Positions 1-7,241 of a DNA stretch of 64,000 bases are shown piece after piece. The notes under the pieces are model-generated. The model was not told the origin of the DNA and made no database searches. It was given only the letters and a program-made list of their open reading frames with translations. The stretch is taken from contig NZ_CP094351.1 of the NCBI RefSeq assembly GCF_022807995.1, forward strand, positions 3,317,001 to 3,381,000, read 5' to 3'. The position numbers were made by a program, and so were the translations under genes. The DNA is from Pseudomonas orientalis (GTDB lineage: Bacteria; Pseudomonadota; Gammaproteobacteria; Pseudomonadales; Pseudomonadaceae). How positions within the stretch are numbered: position 1 is the first letter of the stretch; the number at the start of each line of letters is the position of its first letter.

Positions 1-273
1 CTGCGCCGTCAGGATTTGTTATGCCGCCTGGCCGGCGACCGTTTTGTGGTGCTGCTGCCCAACACCGGCGAGCGCCAGGCCCAGGGGCTGGCGCTTGAGT
101 TGCAGCAGGCGGTGCAGAGCCTGGCGCACAAAACCCGGCTACAGGGCGAGCGCCTGCAACTGGCGGCGACCACGGCGGTGGTGATGGCCCTGGACGAGCC
201 GCCCCACGACCTGCTCAAGCGCCTGAACCTGGCGCTGGCGCGGGCCAAGCAACCCCTGGCGAAAAGCGCCTGA
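1..273 (+). CDS. GGDEF-domain protein, C-terminal end (partial)
   Basis: The frame is open from base 1 and ends at a TGA at 271-273, so only the last 90 residues are present. The fragment has the GGDEF-domain layout: a polar run, then LCRLAGDRFVVLLP where active diguanylate cyclases have RxGGDEFxxLLP, then the helix-rich end of the domain finishing in a 'LARAKQ' segment. The signature loop reads AGDRF, not GGDEF. By family knowledge, loss of the second Gly and the Glu usually removes diguanylate cyclase activity, so this is more likely a sensor or scaffold of c-di-GMP signalling, or the GGDEF part of a GGDEF-EAL protein. The N-terminal sensory part lies outside the window. The next gene starts one base after the stop, so the two are probably co-transcribed. 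Confidence 0.75.
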   Translation: MRRQDLLCRLAGDRFVVLLPNTGERQAQGLALELQQAVQSLAHKTRLQGERLQLAATTAVVMALDEPPHDLLKRLNLALARAKQPLAKSA

Positions 274-274
274 T

Positions 275-1312
275 ATGGCGGTGAAAGCCAACTGGTATGA
301 ACGCGACAGCCGCTTCATTCCCGGCCATCACCAACCCGCTACGTTGATCGACCTGGCCCTGTCCCGGGACATCGACAGCCATCGCCTGCTGCGCGGCACC
401 GGGCTGTTCCATGAGGACATCCTGGCCGGCGACGCCCACTTGAGCCCGCAGCAGTTGCTCGGTCTGATCGGCAACAGCCGCAAACTGCTGGACGCCGATG
501 ACAGCAGTTTTCTGTTTGGCCAGCGCCTGCTGCCCGGCCACTACGGCGCGGCCAGCCATGCCCTGGGGCATGCGCAGAACCTGCACCAGGCGCTGGAGAT
601 CCTGATCCAGCAGCACGTACTGCTCAGCCCGCTGGTCACGCCGCATCTGGAGCTGGATGAGCACCACGCCTACCTGTACTGGCTGGACAGTTGCGGCGCC
701 GGCGAGCAGTGGCGCTTTTTGCTCGAAGCGAGCATGACCGCGCTGGTTGCCATGAGCCAATGGCTCGGCGGCGAGCGCCTGCCGTGGGTGTGCAGCTTCA
801 GCCATGCCGAGCCGCGGTACGTAGAGCAATACTGGGTGCACCTGGGCGAACAGACGCGCTTCGAACGCCCGCTGGACATGATGTGCCTGCCGCGCGAGTA
901 CCTCACCCGCGCCTGGCCCGGCGCCTCGGCCACGGCCGGCCAGGTGGCGCGCCAGCACGCCCGCGAACAGATCGAACAGTTGGGTTTTGCCGCCAGCTTT
1001 CTCGACAGCCTTAACGACTACCTGCGCGAGCACGTGCGCCAGCCGCCCAGCCTGGAGCAGGCCGCACTGGCCTTCGCCATGAGCCCGGCCACCCTCAAGC
1101 GCAAGCTGCACAAGCACGACACCGGCTATCAGCAACAGGTGGACCGGGTGCGCAAGCACATGGCGTTGCACCTGTATCAGGTCAAGGGACTGAGTAACGA
1201 CGAGGTGGCCGCCTACCTGAACTTCAACGATGCGGCGAACTTTCGGCGCGCGTTCAAGCGTTGGACCGGCAGCACGCCCAACCTGATCCGGCAGTTGTTC
1301 AGCAGCCGCTAG
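275..1312 (+). CDS. AraC-family transcriptional regulator (Arabinose_bd + HTH_18 type)
   Basis: This 345-residue protein has the layout of the AraC subfamily with a long N-terminal ligand-binding domain (residues about 20-210) and a C-terminal pair of helix-turn-helix motifs (about 250-340). The C-terminal half shows the family hallmarks: PSLEQAALAFAMSPATLKRKL for the first HTH, and LSNDEVAAYLNFNDAANFRRAFKRWTGSTP for the second HTH with the closing xWTGxTP motif. Proteins of this class (OruR, ArgR-like) usually respond to small metabolites and act in the cytoplasm on nearby promoters. It starts one base after the preceding GGDEF gene, which suggests translational coupling. Its last 14 bases overlap the convergent LysR gene. 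The ligand and targets cannot be read from the sequence. Confidence 0.85.
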   Translation: MAVKANWYERDSRFIPGHHQPATLIDLALSRDIDSHRLLRGTGLFHEDILAGDAHLSPQQLLGLIGNSRKLLDADDSSFLFGQRLLPGHYGAASHALGHAQNLHQALEILIQQHVLLSPLVTPHLELDEHHAYLYWLDSCGAGEQWRFLLEASMTALVAMSQWLGGERLPWVCSFSHAEPRYVEQYWVHLGEQTRFERPLDMMCLPREYLTRAWPGASATAGQVARQHAREQIEQLGFAASFLDSLNDYLREHVRQPPSLEQAALAFAMSPATLKRKLHKHDTGYQQQVDRVRKHMALHLYQVKGLSNDEVAAYLNFNDAANFRRAFKRWTGSTPNLIRQLFSSR

Positions 1313-2180
1313 CCAAACGCTCGCGCAGGAATTCGACCAGCGCCTGCACTGGCCGCGAGCTCTGCCGGTGCTGGGGGTACACTGCCGACAATGTCAGGGC
1401 TTCGGGGGCGAAGTCGTCCAGTACGCTGACCAGGCGGCCGTCCTTCAACGCATCGCCGACGATAAAGGTCGGCAGGTAGGTCACGCCCAGGCCGGCAATC
1501 GCGGTATCGCGCAGCAAATCGCCGTTATTGACGCGCATGCGCCCGCTCACATTCAGCGCTTGCAGCTTGCCCTTGAAACGCCATTGCACCTGGCGGCCGT
1601 GCCCGTACGGCAGGCAATCGTGATCGGCGAGGTCATCGGGTTTTTGCGGCGTACCGTGCAGGGCCAGGTAATCGGGGCTGGCACAGTAGACGCGCGGGAT
1701 GCTGGCAATACGCCGGGCGATCAAGGTGGAATCTTCCAGGGTGCCGATGCGCAGCACCAGATCGTAGCCTTCGCCGATCAGGTCCACCGGGCGGTCGCTG
1801 AGGTCGACTTCCACCGCCACGTCGGGATAGCGCTGCAGGAACAGCGGCAGCAGGCAACCCAAATGCGCCATGGCAAACGACAGCGGCGCGCTGAGGCGAA
1901 TGGTGCCGCGCGGCTCGCTGTTCTGGCCGGCGATGCCCTGCTCCACTTGCTCGACATCATTGAGCAAACGCAAGGCCGATTCGTAGTAACTCTGGCCCAG
2001 CGGCGTGACATCCAGGCGGCGCGTGGAGCGATTGAGCAGGCGCACACCCAGGCGGTCTTCCAGCTGGATCAGGCGACGGCTGACGAACTGCTTGGACAGG
2101 CCCAGTTGCTCGGCGGCGGCGGTAAAACTGCCGGACTCCATGACCTGGCAGAACAGGCGCATGTCTTCGAAGGGGTTCAT
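1299..2180 (-). CDS. LysR-family transcriptional regulator
   Basis: At 293 residues it is the usual length for LysR regulators. The N-terminal winged helix (residues 1-60) is typical: MNPFEDMRLFCQVMESGSFT, then the recognition segment AAEQLGLSKQFVSRRLIQLE and LLNRSTRRLDVTPLG. The rest is a periplasmic-binding-protein-like effector domain. The sequence is closest in style to the CrgA/DhcR group found beside many Pseudomonas catabolic or redox genes. The gene converges on the AraC gene with a 14-base overlap. Upstream (right) lie a REPIN and the 3' end of the YcaC-type hydrolase operon, so no divergent target gene is evident. The ATG at 2178-2180 fits the family start. Confidence 0.87.
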   Translation of the reverse strand: MNPFEDMRLFCQVMESGSFTAAAEQLGLSKQFVSRRLIQLEDRLGVRLLNRSTRRLDVTPLGQSYYESALRLLNDVEQVEQGIAGQNSEPRGTIRLSAPLSFAMAHLGCLLPLFLQRYPDVAVEVDLSDRPVDLIGEGYDLVLRIGTLEDSTLIARRIASIPRVYCASPDYLALHGTPQKPDDLADHDCLPYGHGRQVQWRFKGKLQALNVSGRMRVNNGDLLRDTAIAGLGVTYLPTFIVGDALKDGRLVSVLDDFAPEALTLSAVYPQHRQSSRPVQALVEFLRERLASGC

Positions 2181-2261
2181 TGTCGCTTCTCGGTGGACGA
2201 TGGGCTGTTTTATAACCGGTCAGTGGTCACACCACAAACCCAATGTGAAACACAATCAAAT

Positions 2262-2348
2262 GTGGGAGGGGGCTCGCCCCCGATAGCGGTGGTTCAGACA
2301 CAGCAATTGTGACTGTTGCACCGCAATCGGGGGCAAGCCCCCTCCCAC
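2262..2348. repeat. REPIN (REP family 1 inverted pair)
   Basis: Two copies of the GTGGGAGGGGGCTTGCCCCCGAT palindrome family face each other, with a spacer of about 45 bp. They lie between the LysR promoter side and the 3' end of the hydrolase gene. The left arm has C for T in the loop (GGCTCGCCCC). This is the same family that builds the arrays further along the window. Confidence 0.88.
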
Positions 2349-2376
2349 AGGGATTATCGACAGCTTTGAGACCGAG

Positions 2377-2994
2377 TTACTTGGCGGTGAACGCCGAGTA
2401 GCTGTTCATCAGGTTGCGGTAGTTGGGAATGCGCGGGGACAGCAGGTTGGCCAGGCCTTCCATGTCGTTGCGCCAGTCCACCTGCAGCTCGCAGGCCACG
2501 GCGAACCAGTTCACCAGTTGCGCACCGGCGGCGGTCATGCGCGCCCAGGCCGCTTGTTGCACGGTTTCGTTGAAGGTGCCGGAGGCGTCGGTGACCACGA
2601 ACACCTCGAAGCCTTCATCGAGGGCACACAGGGTCGGGAATGCAACGCACACATCGGTCACGACACCGGCAATGATGATCTGCTTGCGGCCGGTCGCCTT
2701 GACGGCCTTGACGAACTCTTCGTTGTCCCAGGCGTTGATCTGGCCAGGGCGCGCGATGTACGGCGCGTCCGGGAACAGTGCCTTGAGTTCCGGCACCAGT
2801 GGGCCGTTGGGGCCGCTTTCGAAGCTGGTGGTGAGGATGGTCGGCAGGTTGAAGAACTTCGCCACGTCGGCCAGGGCCAGCACGTTGTTCTTGAATTCGT
2901 TGGGGGAGAAATCCTGCACCAGCGAGATCAGGCCGGTCTGGTGATCGACCAGCAGTACAACAGCGTCATCTTTGTTCAAGCGCGAATAAGTCAT
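2377..2994 (-). CDS. YcaC-type cysteine hydrolase (isochorismatase superfamily)
   Basis: This 205-residue cytoplasmic enzyme has the isochorismatase-like fold. The nucleophile motif GVVTDVCVAFP, with the catalytic Cys, and the early Asp in VLLVDHQTGL are both visible. It resembles E. coli YcaC and related hydrolases of unsettled substrate. The start is set at MTYSRLNK: AAGGAG lies eight bases upstream, whereas the longer frame would begin at a TTG inside the spacer. It is the last gene of a three-gene leftward operon, 27 bp behind the amidohydrolase. The context suggests breakdown of an amide or cyclic compound, but no substrate can be assigned. Confidence 0.85.
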   Translation of the reverse strand: MTYSRLNKDDAVVLLVDHQTGLISLVQDFSPNEFKNNVLALADVAKFFNLPTILTTSFESGPNGPLVPELKALFPDAPYIARPGQINAWDNEEFVKAVKATGRKQIIIAGVVTDVCVAFPTLCALDEGFEVFVVTDASGTFNETVQQAAWARMTAAGAQLVNWFAVACELQVDWRNDMEGLANLLSPRIPNYRNLMNSYSAFTAK

Positions 2995-3021
2995 GCGGGT
3001 AACTCCTTTGGGTAGTGACAA

Positions 3022-4860
3022 TCAGAAGGCAAAGCACGAGCAGCCGAACGCACCCCAGAAACCCTGGAAGTCGCTGACCGGCACGCTGGAAAGACGGGCT
3101 TTTTCATGGCTGTGGGCATGCACGCCGCAGGGGCCGCTGCAGTGGTGAACTTGAGCCTGCAACGCTGAAGTCGGGCGCCAGTGCCCCGGCACCTTGACCA
3201 CCGGCGACCAGTCCGGCAGTACCGGAACGCGCGGCGGTGCGTAATCTTCGAAGTCGCCGGCGCCATACACCACCTTGCCGCCGACCACGGTCAGTACCGA
3301 CTCGATCCACTTGATGGCTTCTTCGTCGACGCTGAAGAAATCCGCCGACAACGCCGCAACGTCGGCCAATTGACCCACCTTGATCTGGCCCTTCTTGCCC
3401 TGCTCGGACGAGAACCACGCACTGCCGTGGGTAAACAGCTCCAGCGCGGTGAGGCGCGGCAGGCCTTCGGCGTGCAGTTCCAGGCCGCCCACGGTGCGAC
3501 CGCTGACCATCCAGTACAGCGACGTCCACGGGTTGTAGCTCGACACCCGCGTGGCGTCGGTGCCCGCGCCTACCGGTACGCCTTCGGCGAGCATGCGCTT
3601 GATCGGTGGCGTCGCTTCGGCGGCCTTGGCGCCGTAGCGTTCAACGAAGTATTCGCCCTGGAACGCCATGCGGTCCTGGATCGCAATGCCGCCGCCGAGG
3701 GCACGCACGCGCTCGATGTTTTTCGGGGTGATGGTTTCGGCGTGGTCGAAAAACCACGGCAGGCCATTGAACGGAATGTCGCGGTTGACCTTCTCGAACA
3801 CGTCGAGCATGCGCGAAATGGATTCGTCGTACGTGGCGTGCAGGCGGAACGGCCAGCGCTGTTCCACCAGGTGGCGGACCACCGGTTCGAGCTCCTGCTC
3901 CATGGTCAGCGGCAGGTCCGGACGCGGTTCGAGGAAGTCTTCGAAGTCGGCGGCGGAGAACACCAGCATCTCGCCAGCACCGTTGTGGCGCAGGTAGTCA
4001 TCGCCCTGATGCAGGGTGACGCTGCCGGTCCAGTTCTTGAAGTCGCTGAGCTCTTCCTTGGGCTTCTGGGTGAACAGGTTGTAGGCGATGCGCACCGTCA
4101 ACTGCTGGTCCCTGGCCAGTTGCTCGATCACCGCGTAATCGTCGGGATAGTTCTGGAAACCGCCGCCGGCGTCGATGGCGCTGGTCAGGCCCAGGCGATT
4201 GAGTTCACGCATGAACTGGCGGGTGGAGTTGACCTGATATTCCAGGGGCAGTTTCGGGCCCTTGGCCAAGGTCGAATACAAAATCATCGCGTTGGGCCGC
4301 GCCACCAGCATGCCGGTGGGGTTGCCGTTGCTGTCGCGCACGATCTCACCGCCCGGCGGGTTCGGCGTGTCCTTGGTGTAGCCCGCCACCCGCAGTGCGG
4401 CGCGGTTGAGCAAGGCGCGGTCGTACAGGTGCAGCACGAACACCGGGGTGTCCGGGGCGGCCTGGTTGAGTTCTTCCAGGGTGGGCATGCGCTTTTCAGC
4501 GAACTGGAATTCGTTCCAGCCCCCCACCACGCGCACCCACTGCGGCGTGGGGGTACGGTCGGCCTGGTCCTTGAGCATGCGCAAGGCATCGGCCAGGGAC
4601 GGCACGCCTTCCCAACGCAGTTCAAGGTTGTAGTTCAACCCGCCACGAATCAGGTGCAAGTGCGAGTCGTTGAGGCCGGGAATCACGGTGCGGCCCTTGA
4701 GGTCGATGACCTGGGTGCCGCTGCCGCGCAGGGCCATGGCTTCACCGTCGGTGCCCACGGCGACGAAGCGCCCGTCACGGATGGCGACGGCACTGGCGCG
4801 GGGGTTTTCCCGGTCCACGGTGTGGAACTGGCCATTGAACAGAATCAGATCGGCGTTCAT
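3022..4860 (-). CDS. YtcJ-like metal-dependent amidohydrolase
   Basis: This 612-residue member of amidohydrolase family 3 has the paired metal-binding histidines in PGLNDSHLHLI (about residues 63-73), a long TIM-barrel body, a later His in FFDHAETITP and the metal Asp in GAGTDATRVSSYNP. The N-terminal beta-sandwich (ADLILFNGQFHTVD) and the C-terminal return strand are present. Such enzymes hydrolyse amide or cyclic C-N bonds in the cytoplasm; the substrate is unknown. The protein ends in an unusual tail rich in Gly, Phe, Trp and Cys (FQGFWGAFGCSCFAF). Its ATG overlaps the stop of the preceding gene by four bases (ATGA), so translation is probably coupled. Confidence 0.85.
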   Translation of the reverse strand: MNADLILFNGQFHTVDRENPRASAVAIRDGRFVAVGTDGEAMALRGSGTQVIDLKGRTVIPGLNDSHLHLIRGGLNYNLELRWEGVPSLADALRMLKDQADRTPTPQWVRVVGGWNEFQFAEKRMPTLEELNQAAPDTPVFVLHLYDRALLNRAALRVAGYTKDTPNPPGGEIVRDSNGNPTGMLVARPNAMILYSTLAKGPKLPLEYQVNSTRQFMRELNRLGLTSAIDAGGGFQNYPDDYAVIEQLARDQQLTVRIAYNLFTQKPKEELSDFKNWTGSVTLHQGDDYLRHNGAGEMLVFSAADFEDFLEPRPDLPLTMEQELEPVVRHLVEQRWPFRLHATYDESISRMLDVFEKVNRDIPFNGLPWFFDHAETITPKNIERVRALGGGIAIQDRMAFQGEYFVERYGAKAAEATPPIKRMLAEGVPVGAGTDATRVSSYNPWTSLYWMVSGRTVGGLELHAEGLPRLTALELFTHGSAWFSSEQGKKGQIKVGQLADVAALSADFFSVDEEAIKWIESVLTVVGGKVVYGAGDFEDYAPPRVPVLPDWSPVVKVPGHWRPTSALQAQVHHCSGPCGVHAHSHEKARLSSVPVSDFQGFWGAFGCSCFAF

Positions 4861-5447
4861 AGGGTTTCCTTTACAGAGGCTTCAAGCCAGGGAGCGAACA
4901 GGCGGGTGGCAGCCGGCATCAGCAGATAAACCACCAGCAGCACGATGGTCAGGGTGACCAGGAAGGTGGAGACCACGTAGTTGGACAGAAACGGGTGCAA
5001 CCGCAGGATCGGCCCCCAGATAAACGGCAGCAGCAGGGTTTGCGGCAGGATCACACACAGGCTCACCACCGCCTGCTTCCAGCGCGGCGGCTTGACGGCG
5101 CCGTCGGCCTGGGGGGCGAACCAGAATTCATTGGCGGCGCCGATTTCGGTCTGGTCGCCGTCGGCCAGCATGGGCGCGGCTTCGTCGATCAAGGCCTGGC
5201 GTTGCGGGGATTCGAGCCACAACTCCAGGGCGTCGGTGGAGCGGTAGCGCAGTACGCAGGTAAACAGGGCCATGCCGCTCTGCTGGCTGCGCACCACGTC
5301 GACGCCAAGGTGACCGGGACGTTCGCCGGCGATACGCACGATGCGGCGCAGCCAGGCTTCGTACTCGGTTTCACGGCCGGGCTTGACCCGGTGCTTGACG
5401 ACCAGCGTGACGACTTCGTCGGGGCTGGTGTTGGGTGTTGGATCCAT
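4857..5447 (-). CDS. Antibiotic-biosynthesis-monooxygenase (ABM) domain protein with C-terminal membrane segments
   Basis: From the ATG at 5447 the protein is 196 residues. Residues about 10-105 form an ABM-type dimeric ferredoxin-like domain (VTLVVKHRVKPGRETEYEAWLRR, then the GHLGVDVVRS strand). Two hydrophobic segments follow near the C-terminus (VVSLCVILPQTLLLPFIWGP and YVVSTFLVTLTIVLLVVYLL), so the domain is tethered to the inner membrane. A longer open frame extends to 5657 but runs through a REP palindrome, so it is rejected. The gene begins the leftward operon with the amidohydrolase and hydrolase. ABM domains often lack cofactors and oxidise or bind small aromatics; the role here is not known. 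Confidence 0.75.
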   Translation of the reverse strand: MDPTPNTSPDEVVTLVVKHRVKPGRETEYEAWLRRIVRIAGERPGHLGVDVVRSQQSGMALFTCVLRYRSTDALELWLESPQRQALIDEAAPMLADGDQTEIGAANEFWFAPQADGAVKPPRWKQAVVSLCVILPQTLLLPFIWGPILRLHPFLSNYVVSTFLVTLTIVLLVVYLLMPAATRLFAPWLEASVKETL

Positions 5448-5529
5448 GGTTGGGTGTTCCCCGCAGGATTGAGCGATGGGGGAAGTTTGCCGGGCTGAGG
5501 CGGTGGGGAATTGGATGTATGTGCTGTTG

Positions 5530-5648
5530 TGGGAGGGTGCTTGCCCTCTGTAGGAGCGAGCTCGCTCGCGAAAAACGTCAACGATAAAGCGTGCTTCCTG
5601 AATGAACGCGGCGCCTGTACGTTTTTCGCGAGCAAGCTCGCTCCTACA
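5530..5648. repeat. Solo family-1 REP followed by a family-2 REPIN
   Basis: A degenerate family-1 REP (GTGGGAGGGTGCTTGCCCTC, 5530-5549) abuts an inverted pair of a second REP family: TGTAGGAGCGAGCTCGCTCG at the left and its mirror CGAGCAAGCTCGCTCCTACA at the right (to 5648). The spacer between them recurs in the opposite orientation inside the element at 57985-58081. These palindromes lie between the LysR gene and the ABM operon start. Confidence 0.85.
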
Positions 5649-5674
5649 GGGGGTCACCGACAGTCACTTGGCAG

Positions 5675-6580
5675 TCAACTCGCCGCCATATGCTCGGCAA
5701 TCCGCCCGCGTAGCCAGCGCTCGGCCGGGTCATTGTCATGCACCCCGCTCCACACCATCGACAGCTCTGCCGCATCGATCGCGAACGGCGGGTCCTCGGC
5801 CCGCAGGCGGGAGCCCTCGGTCAAGGCGCACGCCGCGTAGTCGGGCACCGTCGCAATGATCTGCGAACCCGCCAGCAATGCGCGCAGCCCGCTGAACTGC
5901 GGCACCGCCAGCACCACCCGCCGCGAGCGGCCGATGCGTGCCAGGTCCAGGTCGATGTTGCCGCTCAGGTCGCCCGAGAACGACACCATGGCATGGGGCC
6001 TGGCGCAGTAATCGTCCAGGGTCAGTGGCGCCTCGCCGTCATCCCCGCGCAGCACCTTGCAGGGAATATCGCGCAGCTTCCTGCGCTTGGCGTTGGCCGG
6101 CAGCTCGGTGGTATAGCTCACGCCCACCGAGATCTCGCCGCTGGCCAGCAACGCCGACATCAACAAATAATTGGCCCGGCGCACCACCACGATGATGCCG
6201 GGCGCCTCTTCGCGCAGGCGACTGAGCAACGGCGGAAACAGCCCGAACTCGGCGTCGTCGGACAGGCCGATGCGAAACACCGCGCAGCTGGTGGAGGGGT
6301 CGAAATCCTTGGCGCGGCTGACCGCGCCCGAAATGGTGTCCATGGCCGGTTGCAGCTCCTTGAGTATCGCCACCGCCCGTGGCGTGGGCTCCATGCCGCG
6401 GCCGTTACGCAGCAGCAACGGGTCGTCGAACAGATCGCGCAGGCGGCCCAGTGCCGCGCTCACCGCCGGCTGGCCCATAAAGAGCTTCTCGGCGACCCGG
6501 GTCAGGTTCTTCTCGAACATCAGGGCTTCGAAAATCACCAGCAGGTTCATGTCGACGCGGCGCAGGTCGTTGCGATTCAT
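5675..6580 (-). CDS. LysR-family transcriptional regulator (NodD/LinR-like subgroup)
   Basis: This 301-residue LysR protein has an N-terminal winged helix with the NodD-like opening (RRVDMNLLVIFEALMFEKNL) and the recognition segment EKLFMGQPAVSAALGRLRDLF, followed by DPLLLRNGRGMEPTPRA. The effector-binding domain fills the rest. It lies directly upstream of, and in the same direction as, the ABM/amidohydrolase/hydrolase operon, with a REP cluster between, and is divergent from the small AraC gene. It is a plausible regulator of either neighbour, but the sequence does not prove this. The ATG at 6580 fits the family start. Confidence 0.85.
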   Translation of the reverse strand: MNRNDLRRVDMNLLVIFEALMFEKNLTRVAEKLFMGQPAVSAALGRLRDLFDDPLLLRNGRGMEPTPRAVAILKELQPAMDTISGAVSRAKDFDPSTSCAVFRIGLSDDAEFGLFPPLLSRLREEAPGIIVVVRRANYLLMSALLASGEISVGVSYTTELPANAKRRKLRDIPCKVLRGDDGEAPLTLDDYCARPHAMVSFSGDLSGNIDLDLARIGRSRRVVLAVPQFSGLRALLAGSQIIATVPDYAACALTEGSRLRAEDPPFAIDAAELSMVWSGVHDNDPAERWLRGRIAEHMAAS

Positions 6581-6784
6581 GGCGGTATCCGGACGGTTTG
6601 CAGGGGGTCAGGGAAGCATGCCCGCAACGCCTTGGATTGCATAGCTGTGCTGTCTTTTCCACGCCCGCACCTGGCGAAATTAACAACGATTAACTCGTCA
6701 GCCAGGCGGTCCGGCAACAAGATGAGCGGCGTCTACACTGCATCCATTCAACGGGAACGCTCCCATCGACTGCGGATATTTGTC

Positions 6785-7183
6785 ATGGCCCGACTCGAGC
6801 AATATACCCCTCGTCTATCCGCCACCGGAGGCCTGTGCCACCGGCGCGAACGCATCGCCAAACAGCTGATTCTCGCCAACCTCGGCGAAAGCCTGAGCAT
6901 TACCGAGCTGGCCCAGGCTTGCGCCTTGTCGCGCAGCCACTTTTCCCGCGCCTTCAAGTGTTCCACCGGGGTCTCGCCCCAGGAGTGGATTCGCCAGCAG
7001 CGCATCCTGCGCGCCAAGGAACTGATCACCGGCTCGTCCCTGAGCCTTACGCAAATCAGCCTGGAATGCGGTTTTTGCGACCAGGCGCACTTCTGTCACA
7101 TGTTCACCCGCAGTGAAGGCGTGAACCCGATGACCTGGCGAAACCACCACTCGCGCTCCAAGCCCGAGGTGATCGCAGCCTAG
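6785..7183 (+). CDS. Small AraC-family regulator (HTH domain only)
   Basis: This protein is almost entirely the AraC DNA-binding domain: 132 residues with two helix-turn-helix motifs (SITELAQACALSRSHFSRAFK, and LTQISLECGFCDQAHFCHMFTR with the closing GVNPMTWR). There is no separate ligand-binding domain, as in SoxS/MarA-sized members. The ATG at 6785 (MARLEQYTP) is preferred; an in-frame ATG at 6722 would add 21 weakly conserved-looking residues, and neither has a strong ribosome site. The gene is divergent from the LysR gene and lies about 60 bp before the large STAND regulator, so the two could be transcribed together. Targets are unknown. Confidence 0.78.
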   Translation: MARLEQYTPRLSATGGLCHRRERIAKQLILANLGESLSITELAQACALSRSHFSRAFKCSTGVSPQEWIRQQRILRAKELITGSSLSLTQISLECGFCDQAHFCHMFTRSEGVNPMTWRNHHSRSKPEVIAA

Positions 7184-7241
7184 TGGTCTTCAAGCACCTG
7201 GAATATGCTGGCCCATCATTTACTTTTGAACCCGGGCAGCC

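Noticed and set aside
5448..5657. N-terminal extension of the ABM protein to 5657
   Set aside because: The added part is translated REP palindrome sequence; the ATG at 5447 starts the conserved domain.
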